From the NCBI RefSeq assembly GCF_002575655.3, contig NC_053040.3:351421267-351485266 (forward strand): a DNA stretch of 64,000 bases. Direction: 5' to 3'. Origin of the DNA: Aegilops tauschii subsp. strangulata (Eukaryota > Streptophyta > Magnoliopsida > Poales > Poaceae). The position numbers were made by a program, and so were the translations under genes. Positions 12,642 to 22,584 of the stretch are shown piece by piece. Below the pieces are notes generated by a model. It searched no databases and was not told the origin of the DNA. It saw only the letters and a program-made list of their open reading frames with translations. Numbering within the stretch: the stretch's first letter is position 1; every line of letters begins with the position of its first letter.

Positions 12642-14223
12642 TGATACGTCTGTAACATATCTATAATTTTCGATTGTTCCATGCTATTATATTATCTGTT
12701 TTGGATGTTTTATATGCATTAATATGCTATTTTATATGATTTTTGGGACTAACCTATTAACCTAGAGCCCAGTGCCAGTTCCTGTTTTTCCTTGTTTTTG
12801 AGTTTCGCAGAAAAGGCATACCAAACGGAGTCCAAACGGAATGAAACTTTGGCGATGATTTTTCTTGGACCAGAAGACATCCAGAGGGCTTGGAGTGCAC
12901 GTCAGGAAAGCCACGAGGCGGCCAGAAGGTCGCGAGGCGCGCCCAGGGGGTAGGGCGTGCCCCCCACCCTTGTGGGCCCCTCATGACTCCACCGACCTAT
13001 TTCTTCCGCCTATATATTCTCAAATATCCCAAAACCTTCCAGGAGAGCCACGAAACCACTTTTCCACCGCCACAACCTTCTATAACCATGAGATCCCATC
13101 TAGGGGCCTTTTCCGGCGTCCTGCCGGAGGGGGATTCGATCATGGAGGGCTTCTACATCAACACCATTGCCTCTCCGATGAAGCGTGAGTAGTTTACCAC
13201 AGACCTACGGGTCCATAGCTAGTAGCTAGATGGCTTCTTCTCTCTCTTTGATTCTCAATACCATGCTCTCCTCGATGTTCTTGCAGATCTATTCGATGTA
13301 ATACTTTTTTGCGGTGTGTTTGCCGAGATCCGATGAATTGTGGATTTATGATTAGCTTATCTATGAATATTATTTGAATCTCCTCTAAATTCTTATATGC
13401 ATGATTTGATGTCTTTGTAAGTCTCTTAGAACTATCGATTTGGTTTGGCCAACTAGATTGGTTTTTCTTGCAATGGGAGAAGTGCTTAGCTTTGGGTTCA
13501 ATGTTGCGGTGCTCGATCCTAGTGACAGAAGGGGAACCGACACGTATTGTATTGTTGCCATCGAGGATAATAAGATGGGGTTTTCATCATATTGCTTGAG
13601 TTAATCCCACTACATCATGTCATCTTACTTAATGCGTTATTTTGTTCTTATGAACTTAATACTCTAGATGCAGGAAGGAGTCGGTCGATGTGTGGAGTAC
13701 TAGTAGTAGATGCAGAATCATTTCGGTCTACTTGACACGGACGTGATGACTATATTCACATGATCATTGCCTTAGATATCGTCATAACTTTGCGCTTTCC
13801 ATCAATTGCTCGACAATAATTTGTTCACCCACCGTAATAATTCTATCTTGAGAGAAGCCTCTAGTGAAACCTATGGCCCCCAGGTCTATTTTTATCATAT
13901 AAGTTTCCAATCTACAATCTTAGTTTCCTATTTACTTTCTTTGCAATATTTTACTTTCCGTTCCATAAACCAAAAATATTACTTTACCGTTTATCCATCT
14001 CTATCAGATCTCACTTTGCAAATAACCGTGAAGGGATTGACAACCCCTTTGTCACGTTGGGTGCAAGTTGGTGTTTGTTTGTGCAGGTATTCGGTGGCTT
14101 GCGCGTTGTCTCCTACTGGATTGATACCTTGGTTTTCAAAAGCTGAGGGAAATACTTACTCTACTTTGCTGCATCACCCTTTTCTCTTCAAGGGAAAACC
14201 CAACGCAAGCTCAAGAGGTAGCA
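12642..14223 (+). mobile_element. 3' LTR of the Sabrina-like Gypsy
   Basis: Starts TGATACGTCTGTAACATATC and ends CAAGAGGTAGCA, giving TG...CA ends and 1582 bp. A TATATATT box lies at about 13011-13018. The downstream AATACTTACTCTACTTTGCT and GCATCACCC landmarks match the terminal part of this LTR family. Several short ORFs fall inside it but share no frame and are not genes. Sequence after 14223 does not match the element and is its flank. Confidence 0.8.
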
Positions 14224-14886
14224 CTAAGATACTAGACCGATGGCAAGTTTTTATGTGGGAGAGACCTTTGCTAGCATGCCATCCCTTACATGGAATTCTA
14301 TGCACTTATAATTGGAACTATTAGCGAGCATCCACAACTACTAAAGTCCATTAAGGTAAAACCCAACCATAGCATCAAGATAAAATTGACCCCCCTCCAA
14401 TCCCGTGTGTATCAATTTCTATGGTAGGAAAAAGTTTCTGTTGCTCTTGCCCCCCAATGTATAGTCCAATCAACATACAATAACCAAATGTTGTGATCCA
14501 CGCGCACACTCATATGATGGGCACCAAAGGACAGTAACATAACCATAAGCATTTAAAACCAAGCATAGCAATTCACCAATTACCCATAGGACAACAAAAA
14601 TGTACTCAAACGAAATAGCGATGCCCAAGTCATTGGATAATAATTCATAGCACAAAAACACCATGTTCAAGGAGGGGATTATAGCGGGTTGCGGGAGAGT
14701 TGACCGCTGAAAGGAGATGAAGACGGCGATGTTGATGAAGGCGATCACCGCAGTGATGGCTCCCCCGACGACACTTCGGTGCCACCGGGAGAGACGCTCC
14801 ACCTTCGGCTTGTTCCTCCATGGACTCCCCTCTGGTTCTTGGCCTCCATGGCGCCCGGAGGGGCGAGAGCCCCTCCAAGATTGGAC

Positions 14887-14940
<54 letters not shown>

Positions 14941-15403
14941 CTTCTCTGGTTCGCGTCCGTTTTTTCGCCCTTTGATGTTTCTTTAATAGCCGAAGATCTG
15001 TAACTCCGATTGGGTTGAACTTTTTGCACTTTTTTCTCTGAAAGTAGCTTTGTTGCAGCGAAAGAAGGGCTCCAACCGACCTAAGTGCTGTCCACAAGGC
15101 ACCCCGGTGCGCCCTGGGGGGTAGGGCCGTTGGCCTTCCTTGTGGGGGCCTCGAGCACCATTTTGCATTGATTCTTTCTCCCAAAATCACATATATACCA
15201 TAAAAAATCTCTTTGAATTTTCATCATGTTTGGAACTTCCTAGATATTGATTTTTTGTGAAACAAAAAACATGCAGAAAATATGAACTGATACTGGACAC
15301 TAGATTAATAAGTTAGTCCATAAAAATAATATAAAAGTGCACCAAAACCATATATAATTGATGTAAGTATAGCATGAATACTTCATAAATTATAGATAGT
15401 TGG
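14224..15403 (-). mobile_element. Fragment of an inverted Gypsy LTR
   Basis: The stretch resembles, on the minus strand, the LTRs at 36780-38459 and 43849-45499: it ends CATGAATACTTCATAAATTA, the sequence that in those copies lies just before ACATTGGAGACGTATCA. The last 17 or so bases of the LTR are missing. It contains a CT microsatellite, which creates a long artificial arginine-glutamate ORF on the minus strand. Confidence 0.6.
14888..14936. repeat. (TC)n microsatellite
   Basis: A perfect 49-bp TC dinucleotide tract, within the inverted LTR fragment. Likely polymorphic in length. Confidence 0.97.
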
Positions 15404-17100
15404 TGTCTTGCGTATCGCACTCCCAACGAGGCTCCTCCTCCGACATGTCCTGCGTACCGCGCTCGACGCCGGGGGTACTCGGTAACGTGTTTTTGTGCAA
15501 ACACACTTTTTGATGACTCCGCCGGGGGTACATGGTGATGTGTTCGTGTACAAACACAGATGTGCTGACACCAATTTTTGGCACGGCAGAAAATAATAAT
15601 TAAGATGGCCTCAAAGGAAAATTATTTCAACATGAAAATCCGTGTAACGTCGAAACATACAACTTCCATATTTGGGTCATTGCCATCCGATCTCATCTTG
15701 GTGGCCGAAGATATGATCGAGTACGGTTCGGCGAATTATGCCACCAAGACGACCTTAGATGAAAAGGTGTTCCACTTGGAGTGCCTTTACCTAGTTGAGG
15801 CGATCGATTTTGATATTTGAATCATCTCAATCCAAGATCGTATGGAATAGTTACGGTCAACACAGTGTTGCCTGACCACTAATTAATGAAAAGTTTCAAC
15901 CGAGACCAGACACCCATATAACCCATGTCTTATATATGGCGAGAGTTGCCAGTTGTCACCTGTTTTTCATGAGCGATCCGACCCTTAAGATGGCCTGAAA
16001 TCAAGAAATGTTCACCACAAAACTTGTTTGTTTCCTCAAACTGGATACATTTGCTTTTGGGTGCATCTCCATCTGAGTTTGTATGTGGCCTATGGATACC
16101 AAAAGCTGAATTGTTGTCTTAGACCCTAATCCGAGTTTGGTTAATTTCGGAAGAATTTGGACGGGGTTTGTAGTCCTTTTCTTGTGTGGAAAGCCCAACC
16201 GCCTCATAATTTCATACATCATGAGAGGCTATTACAAAATCACTATACATTCGATTAGTTACTTTTGTTGCTAATCTAAATGCCCGATACACAATTATCT
16301 CCTTAAGAGTAACGATGGCCTATATATACTTATTGCCCCAAGTACATATAAAATGGACTATCAAGTGTTAACGTTGTCCTTAGAATATGTGTTATGCAAG
16401 TTATTTTACTGCTCACAAGCTTTGCCAAAAAAACAGGGGGGCATGAGCTGACATCAGTTTTTGACAGGATATAAAACATAATTAAGATGGCCTCAAAGGA
16501 AAAGAATTTCAACATGAAAAATCCATGTATCATCGAAATGGATAATTTTGATGTTTGGGTCATCACCATCCGATCTCATCTCGAGGGCCGAAGATATAAT
16601 TGGAATATTGTTCGGCTGATTACGCCATCAAGCGGACCTCAGATGAAAAAGTGTCATACCTGGAATGTCTATGCCTGGTCGAGGCGGTCGAGTTTGGTAT
16701 TTGAATAATCTCAATTTGAGACCGGGTGCAATAGTTATGGCCAACACAGTGCGGTCCGATCACTAATGAAAAGTTTCAACCAGGACCAAACACCCATATA
16801 GCCCATGTGTGAAACATGTTGAGAGTTGTCAGTTGTCACATGTTTTTTTGAGAGATTCAACCGTTAAGATGACCTTAAATGGAAAAATGTTCAACCCAAA
16901 GGTTGTTCAACTCGTCGAAATCGATAATTTTTTTTGGGTGCTTGACCATCTAAGATGGTATGCGGTGTGTGGATCCAAAAACGGAACTGATGTCTTAGAC
17001 CTAAATGTGAATTCGGTTAATTTTTTAAGAACTTTGACGGAATTCGTAGTCCTTTTCTCGTGTAGGAAGTCCAACCATCTCATAACTAAATGAGAGGTAA
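15404..17100. repeat. Duplicated block of about 620 bp, two copies
   Basis: A block beginning AATTAAGATGGCCTCAAAGG occurs at 15598-16230 and again at 16482-17098, 884 bp apart. Both copies share the order GATGGCCTCAAAGGAAAA, CATCCGATCTCATCT, GAAAAGTTTCAACC, CCATATA and CCTTTTCTNGTGTNGGAA. Each copy itself contains two diverged halves, the second starting AAGATGRCCTNAAAT. A short GCTGACAYCANTTTTTG stretch precedes both copies, so the duplication probably started earlier. The few ORFs are short and not conserved between copies. The block lies upstream of the PHD gene. Its class is not recognised. Confidence 0.7.
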
Positions 17101-17590
17101 TGACCGGTTGAACAACACATAATCAAAATACATCTACCATTTACCTTAGTTTTTACATCTCTCCTATGTTCTTTCCTTCTCATTCTTCGCTCTTTGTATT
17201 GGAGAGCAACGATCCTTGAGGCTCCAGGGGCGGTTAGCCCGACCTAGAGCAGCCCATAGCCGCCGCATGTCCAGACCGTGTCGCTCGCGGACGTGTAGGG
17301 TTTCGGGCCTGCAAAAGCGCTCTTCGGAGTGCTTGTGCACCACACTTCCGGCCGGGTCTCATTTGAGTACGCAAAGAGTACACAGTGCCGTGTTGGTGTG
17401 CAAAAAATGAGGGACCGGTCAGATCAGTGACAGTCAACCAGTCATAATTTGAGTAAAATGTTTTCTCCATTTTCTTTTTATAATATAAATGATTGGCTTT
17501 TCCATCCCTGTATATCAACCAGGTAACCGACCCAGTAACTCCGGCCACTACTTTTCTTTTTCCGCTTTGCGCGTAGCACGCACGTCCACA
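17101..17590. other. Upstream flank of the PHD gene, nothing identified
   Basis: Mixed-composition DNA with no repeat terminus, LTR or convincing ORF. The short GC-rich ORFs at 17216-17410 and on the opposite strand lack recognisable domains. Confidence 0.4.
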
Positions 17591-17593
17591 TGG

Positions 17594-17601
17594 ACACGTG
17601 G
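17594..17601 (+). promoter_or_regulatory. G-box / ABRE-type ACGT element
   Basis: ACACGTGG with the palindromic core CACGTG at 17595-17600, about 140 bp upstream of the TATA-like box. It sits in a short dyad (GTCCAC at 17584 and GTGGAC at 17598). In plants this sequence is bound by bZIP and bHLH factors and is common in abscisic-acid- and stress-responsive promoters. The function here is inferred from sequence and position. Confidence 0.55.
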
Positions 17602-17731
17602 ACTGTCTCCCACCCGCCCGGCTCCGTACCCAACCAAAAACCTCGCCGTTGCGGCCCCCACCCCGCGGTCTCACCCCCACGGTTCCGCTGCCACGATCAC
17701 GATCTCATCTTCTCCTATCGCCTCCTCCCAG

Positions 17732-17739
17732 TATTTAAA
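17732..17739 (+). promoter_or_regulatory. TATA-like box of the PHD gene
   Basis: TATTTAAA followed by a CT-rich stretch (CCTTTCTTCTTCTTC), a common arrangement at plant transcription starts. It lies about 155 bp before the proposed start codon and would give a 5' leader of roughly 100-130 bases. Confidence 0.5.
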
Positions 17740-17894
17740 GCCTTTCTTCTTCTTCGCTGCACACTCCACATCGATTCCTTCCTGCCACTCCTTCCTCGCG
17801 TGCCCCTGACTGCACCGAGACTGCTAGGTAGCTCTATAATCTCCTCGGCTTCTTTCTCCGTCCCCTCGGCTGGCCTGTCACCCGATCGCTCCTG

Positions 17895-18363
17895 ATGTCC
17901 GGCACCGTGTGCTCCATGTGCGGCGACGTCGGCTTCCAGGACAAGCTCTTCCGCTGCGCCCGTTGCCGCTGCCGCTTCCAACACTCGTACGTATTTTTCT
18001 CCTACTGATAGCTCTTTGAGGGAGTCTCTTATTCGGGGTACTGTCAAGATTTTGATGGATGTTAATGAGTCCCATGTTAATTTGTTTCCCTGCATACCTA
18101 CAAGCAGCTATTGCACGAACTACTACGGCGACGCGGCCCCGGCCGACGCGGGCGCCGGCGTGTGCGACTGGTGCCTCAGCGACGACCCCCTCGTGAAGAA
18201 CAGGCGCCCTTCGGCGCCGCCGGCCATGCAGCACCGCGGTCCGCCGACCGGGATGGGCTGCGGCAAGGTCAAGGTGACCGGCGGCGGCGAGCAGGAGGGC
18301 GGCCGGAGAGTGGCGAAGGCGGCCGTCCGCAGGTACAAGCTCCTCAAAGACGTCCTGTGCTAG
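17895..18363 (+). CDS. Small PHD-type zinc-finger protein (two exons)
   Basis: Exon 1 is 17895-17986 and exon 2 is 18108-18363, joined across a 121-bp intron with donor C|GTACGT and acceptor CAAGCAG|C. The product is 115 residues. It starts MSGTVCSMCGDVGF and its cysteines and histidine fit a C4HC3 PHD finger exactly: C6, C9, C21, C24, H30, C33, C50 and C53, with W52 in the usual place before the last cysteine pair. The segment FQHSYCTNYYGD is typical of a small plant family annotated as RING/FYVE/PHD zinc-finger proteins. A glycine-rich basic linker follows, and the protein ends RRYKLLKDVLC. PHD fingers usually read histone H3 tails, so a nuclear chromatin or transcription role is likely but not shown. 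The frame is free of stops, splice signals are good, and promoter-like elements lie upstream. No clear AATAAA follows. This is the only convincing host gene here. Confidence 0.85.
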
Positions 18364-18670
18364 CTAGCTGGTGCATGCATGGTCCTGGGTCACCGTACTC
18401 GTTTCCTTAGATCGGGACCTCGTCATCATGTGTACTAAAAAACGATGCTGTTTAATTAGGTAGTCGATAGTCGTTGTACCTAGCTAGCTGGTGAGGTTCT
18501 GCTTCCATATCGATCCTTGTGTGCAAATGTCGGCATGTCACAATGAGATCTACTTCTGTAAATATGTGCTGCTACTCTTTATCTCTGTCATCAACTGCGT
18601 GTTGTCGTGTGTGGTCAGTACTTTGAACATGTGTTTCCACAAGTGTATGATCAGTGGCAGTAAGTATATA

Positions 18671-18773
18671 CTCCCTCCGTTCGGATTTACTTGTCATAGA
18701 AATGGATATATCTAGACATTTTTTAATTCTAGATACATCCATTTCTGCGACAAGTAATTCGGGACGGAGGGAG
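18671..18773. mobile_element. Stowaway MITE (Tc1/Mariner)
   Basis: A 103-bp element with inverted ends CTCCCTCCGTTCGGATTTAC and GTAATTCGGGACGGAGGGAG, flanked by TA on both sides (18669-18670 and 18774-18775). CTCCCTCCGT ends and a TA duplication define Stowaway elements, which are common near grass genes. It lies about 300 bp after the stop codon of the PHD gene, so it may fall in or near the 3' untranslated region. Confidence 0.95.
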
Positions 18774-18775
18774 TA

Positions 18776-19350
18776 CATGTGTTCGTCAAATGCAGACGCC
18801 CTTCAAATAAGCTGATGGATCGATTCTCTCCCCTTATATTTGCTCGCATGATCGATCGGTTCTCTTGGCCAGACATTATGTAGTTGTTTGTTCGACTCGA
18901 TCTATGGTTTAGTTCGACATTCTATGTGTTACAGTGTTACCTATCCCGCGCTGCTCAACCCTTGGGCATGTCTCCATCACCTTGCAGACATGAACCACAT
19001 CATAGTTGAAGACTTCAATCCCTTCATGCGGTTGAACTGTTCATTTTCTCCACTAGGATGATGTAGAGCTCGGAAAACTCTAGAAGGTGATCACGTTGCA
19101 TGCTCAGCTCCCTCGGCTTTTTCAGTAGGTGGTGCCGATGTATTGGAATCAAATCAGGGGCTCGTACGCAAAGCCTATAAAGTGGCCGACACGCCCATGT
19201 TAAAGCAAGCCTCAAGTCCCCACTTGCAGCTTAGCCTCGGATGGCAGATCTTTGTGGGAGCAAGAATCCACGGAGCGCCCCTCCCGGTGTCCCGGTTTCA
19301 CCTTGTCGACGAGCCAACCCAATCTGGTCGACGGTATTGCCGTTTTTATT
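18776..19350. other. Downstream flank, nothing identified
   Basis: No LTR, inverted-repeat terminus or supported ORF. Short ORFs at 19024-19352 lack recognisable motifs. Confidence 0.4.
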
Positions 19351-19355
19351 AACGA

Positions 19356-20075
19356 ATCTCGTTTTTTTAGGAAAGACCATCATGGCTAGCTTTATTAAAA
19401 ATTAAACAGGGATTACATCGTTCACAAGGTTTGGAACTAGGCAGCCGAAGGCTCTCCCATCCAACAACTTGAAATCTTATTAAAAAACCATGATTAGCTA
19501 GCACATGCGCTGCTTGATTAGAAGAACGATAACAATGTTTAAATTTGACCTTCCCGATTGACGACGACACGTCCACACATTCCGCAAAGATCGCCGCCGC
19601 AGCATCCCACCATCTTGTCTGTCCAGTACAATAATCAATTACCATCAAGGAGTCAGACTCAGCTTCCACTCGAGGGAACCCCAGAGAATTTGCAAAGATT
19701 AGTCCATCACGCATAGCCATAGCCTCCGTTGTCACCACATCTGCTGCGTAAGGTATAAACCGACATTGTGCGGCCAAAAGATTACCATTATTGTCTCTAA
19801 GAACAGCTGCAATGGCTCCTGCACCCTCATCCATATGGAAAGAGGCATCCACGTTTAGCTTCACAAACTTGGGTTCCGGCTTGCTCCATTTATGTTCATG
19901 TACAACGCGAATTTTTAAGTTGGCTTGATGAAAATTATTTGCAATTGCCAGGACCGAAATAGGCCATCTCGAGGGAGGTGACGGTGATCCGTCATGGGTG
20001 AGCTCACGGCGCACCCACCATAAGTACCAAGCCCCAACCGCTATCACCTGCTTTACATCCAAATTAGGCTTTATA
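19356..20075 (-). mobile_element. LINE 3' fragment with RNase H domain
   Basis: Read on the minus strand the segment ends TTTAATTTTTAATAAAGC, then CATGATGGTCTTTCCTAAAAAAA, a poly(A)-type tail that ends near 19357. It contains the RNase H ORF described separately. A reverse transcriptase is not present, so this is a 5'-truncated LINE or a related retrocopy. No clean target-site duplication could be found by eye; the right boundary is uncertain. Confidence 0.7.
19367..20062 (-). CDS. RNase H-like domain protein of LINE type (RVT_3)
   Basis: An uninterrupted 231-residue frame. The first 60 residues resemble the linker after a LINE reverse transcriptase (WYLWWVRRELTHDG). Residues about 66-190 form an RNase H-like domain of the plant RVT_3 type: KLNVDASF with D72, a glycine-rich GAGAIAAVLRDNNGN strand, TEAMAMRDGL with E113, ESDS with D137, and RSSNQAAHVLAN, where the usual fourth acidic position is H185, as often seen in this plant group. 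Such domains degrade the RNA strand of RNA-DNA hybrids during LINE retrotransposition. The frame has a stop just upstream of the first Met and no preceding polymerase, so it is either a relic kept open by chance or an expressed single-domain copy. Confidence 0.7.
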   Translation of the reverse strand: MDVKQVIAVGAWYLWWVRRELTHDGSPSPPSRWPISVLAIANNFHQANLKIRVVHEHKWSKPEPKFVKLNVDASFHMDEGAGAIAAVLRDNNGNLLAAQCRFIPYAADVVTTEAMAMRDGLIFANSLGFPRVEAESDSLMVIDYCTGQTRWWDAAAAIFAECVDVSSSIGKVKFKHCYRSSNQAAHVLANHGFLIRFQVVGWESLRLPSSKPCERCNPCLIFNKASHDGLS

Positions 20076-20109
20076 GGGATCGGTCTGGAGTCGGCTAGGA
20101 TCAGGTGTT

Positions 20110-21340
20110 CGGCAATTAGACTAGAGATTTTGGAAAACGAGTCTTTAGAGACTTTTTAGGAAAACCGGTTTTCCCTACCTTTTCTGTTAAGATAACCCTA
20201 CACAATTTCTTGTTTGGATGGGCAAAACAGAAAACAGGATTACACAGTTCTTTGTTTGGGTCGTCTTTGCCTCACGCCCTCCGGTGAGACCACGACGCAT
20301 CGCTTCGCTCGTCGCGTCCCGCTCTTTTGCATGATGCATGGCGCACATGCTCTGCTGTTAAGCTGGCTAGGGGTGCTGCCGCTTGACAACGAATTCATAA
20401 TGCTGTGATGTGATAGGATTGGCCTATGCGTACACGAGCACAAGGAGGCCTAATTGGAGCAGAACGATGGCTTCAACGTCCGCAATGAGAACTGAGAATG
20501 ACAACAGTGAGAACGCTGGGCAAGAGTCTGAGCACCAAGCATATGCCATGGTGATGGGAGCCTTGCGGGGCTCGGCAGGTGTGCACGTAGCAGGCGGAAG
20601 CGGCAGAGGCAGCAACGCGGGTGCACGACTCAGGAACACGCTGGTATGTGGCAGTACGCTGGCAAAGTTATTGCCGAGCGCCGCCAAGCTAGGCATGCAC
20701 GCCTAGTGATGTCGAGCATGGTCATGGCATAGTTGGACATGGCGAGCCAAGCAGAGGCCGCAGGGCATGGCGAGTCAAGCCTCAGCCAAGCCGAACGAGA
20801 CGCCGCCGGCCATGGCGGCACTATCTGCCAGCGGAGCTCACCATGACGTGGACGTCAACTCCGGTCATTTCTTCATAGTCCCTTGCCGTCCGGTACATCC
20901 TCTAGCGTCGCCTTGACGTTGACGCCGACCTCAACGTAGTAGTTGTCGCGGCCGACGGCGCCGGCAACGCCGAACTGCATCGGCGGCGAACGCCGCGGCC
21001 ACCAGCATGGAGGACGTGCGGGCATACAACTGACGGTGAACGTGGTGAAGACGATGAGCAGGACGCTCATCAAGACGCCGCTGAACCGGCCGATGCGGCT
21101 TGCCCCGAATAGACCATGGAGCGCGTATATAGATAATCGGTTTATAGAAAAACGTATATTAGTCGTTTTTCTATAAACTCACTTTTTCGGCTTTTGTAGA
21201 ACTCAGTTTTCTATATGCATGATTTTGTTAGATAATCCAAACAGGTTTTTAGGTGGTTACAACCGAAACTATGTTTTAGGAGATCTGGTTTTTTATAACC
21301 ACGCTATCCAAACAACCTCCTCAGGTCTTCCTATTCTCAT
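20110..21340. other. AT-rich ends around a GC-rich core; possible DNA element with captured sequence
   Basis: AT-rich flanks (about 20110-20260 and 21120-21330) enclose a GC-rich core (about 20270-21110). Both flanks carry TTGTTTGGAT-type motifs in inverted orientation (20211 on plus, near 21307 on minus), but matching does not extend into convincing terminal inverted repeats and no TSD was found. The core has short ORFs on both strands without recognisable domains. The pattern would fit a non-autonomous DNA transposon carrying a piece of a host gene, but this is only a suggestion. Confidence 0.3.
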
Positions 21341-21440
21341 TAATTAAAAGAATCAGTTTCGAAACGGTTTAGCGCCCGTCACACGTCATATAGTCGTCTC
21401 TTACATATTTTTGAGAAACCTTTATTTAAAAGAAGAAATA

Positions 21441-21985
21441 AGAAGGAAGCACATTTTAGCTATTGTAGTTAGAGCATCTACAGCTCGACATAGCAAATAT
21501 GACCCCTCAAATACCTGCGGACGTGCCCGATCAGTGATCTGGCGTGTCCGTTTTGAGCCTCTATTTATCCGTCTGCGCAGCCACACTTCTCATTTCTTTT
21601 CTCATATGTCCGGTCGCTTGCACATGATTGGTGGAGATGAAGAGAGAGAAATAAAAGAATGAACAAAGAAAGAGAAACTGTGGTCCGGGCTGAGGCCACG
21701 TCCTACGTGGTGGAATGCCCGGGCGCGCCCGGGTGCATCCGCGAGCCCTCATGTCCTCCCCATATTTAAAATGGATGTAAGGGTTCGCGGACAGCCCGGG
21801 TATATAGGGATGATAAGGGGTCCGGTTGGGTCACGTTTTTTCTTCTCTCTTCTGTCCGGTCACTGACCGGACGAGTCCGCGGGCGTATGAGGGATGGTTT
21901 GAGGCGTTTGGCCGGAGATGCTCTTAGGTTCTAGGGTGTAAGAAGGAATCACATTTTAGCTATTGTAGTTAGGCTCTAGGGTGCC
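21441..21985. repeat. 45-bp tandem duplication split by a MITE
   Basis: The unit AGAAGGAANCACATTTTAGC followed by TATTGTAGTTAGGNTCTAGG and GTGTA occurs twice. The second copy is intact at 21941-21985. The first copy starts at 21441, is broken after GTAGTTA at 21471 and resumes GGTTCTAGGGTG at 21927. It shows the exact pre-insertion target of the MITE at 21472. Confidence 0.85.
21472..21923. mobile_element. Harbinger/Tourist-type MITE
   Basis: A 452-bp element with inverted ends GAGCATCTACAGC and GCCGGAGATGCTC, flanked by the 3-bp duplication TTA (21469-21471 and 21924-21926). A TTA duplication with GAGCATCT ends fits the PIF/Harbinger group. There is no transposase. Comparison with the intact second tandem copy confirms both the boundaries and the single TTA at the target. 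Confidence 0.85.
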
Positions 21986-22539
21986 CCCCACCTCCTCCCG
22001 CGTCGTCTCGCGTAGGCGTCCCGGGGGCGATTAGGTTTTCCGAGCGCCGCATCTTCTCCTCGCCTCCCTTGGTTGTCGTTGCCCGCGGTCTCTGCTTGGC
22101 CCTTGGCAGCGACGGGACCTCTGCCACCTTATCCTCCTTCCCGCCATACGCTACTCTCCACCTCCTGCTCGCCCTCTTCATCCTTGGTGGCACGGGAGCT
22201 GCGAGGAGGTCGATGTTGTTGCGGGGCTTTCGCGACTGGATCCCGTCTGCATGGCCTCCTCGCTGCCTTTCCTTCTCCTCGTGGAACTATGGGCCTGGTC
22301 CATTCATCCCTATTGCCTTCAACCTCGATCAAACGCTACTAGAATTCCTTGATTTTATTTCTTTTACTGCAATCACTACTTCTAACAGAAGTTGCTTTAA
22401 TCCTCGTAACTAGCAAGGCTAGTAATACTAACAATATTTTTAGTTTGTTGGGGGGCGAGGAACTTCTTTATTACAGGTGTGTATCGTTGGTAGCAATTTA
22501 AAGCTCCTACTGGTTCGATAAATCTTAAGGTCATCCACC
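21984..22539. other. Unclassified flank, possibly LTR-derived
   Basis: A GC-rich part (21984-22330) with overlapping short ORFs is followed by AT-rich DNA (22330-22539). Its last part, GGTTCGATAAATCTTAAGG, followed across the CACTA insertion by GGCAAATTGTTGCTTGCC, resembles the terminal region of a grass LTR. No coding sequence is supported. Confidence 0.35.
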
Positions 22540-22584
22540 TGACACTACTAGAAAAACGGCTCTAGCTAATATGGACATTAATGG

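Larger units (their letters stand above)
7738..14223 (+). mobile_element. Sabrina-like Gypsy retrotransposon, 5'-truncated
   Basis: Internal sequence with a gag-protease relic is followed by a long non-coding 3' region with the landmarks AGCTTGGGGATGCCCCGG and GTTGGGAGGCAACCCAA, then a polypurine tract and a 3' LTR. The 5' LTR and the start of gag are missing, cut by the inverted Copia LTR. No reverse transcriptase or integrase reading frame is present between the protease and the 3' LTR, so the family copy looks non-autonomous. A Mutator foldback element is nested at 9494-10342. The Sabrina name is from recall; Gypsy is inferred from LTR type and gag-protease. Confidence 0.75.

Noticed and set aside
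14645..15190. 181-codon minus-strand ORF with a long RERERE run
   Set aside because: The run is the translation of the (TC)n microsatellite within an LTR fragment.
15404..15575. Possible small MITE with TTGGTGTC / GACACCAA ends
   Set aside because: Only 8 bp of inverted match and no target-site duplication.
17489..17895. Plus-strand ORFs of about 100 codons before the PHD gene
   Set aside because: They span the promoter and 5' leader of the PHD gene, have no domain and conflict with the TATA-like box position.
20410..20706. 98-codon plus-strand ORF
   Set aside because: A minus-strand ORF of equal length covers it; no motif or codon evidence favours either.
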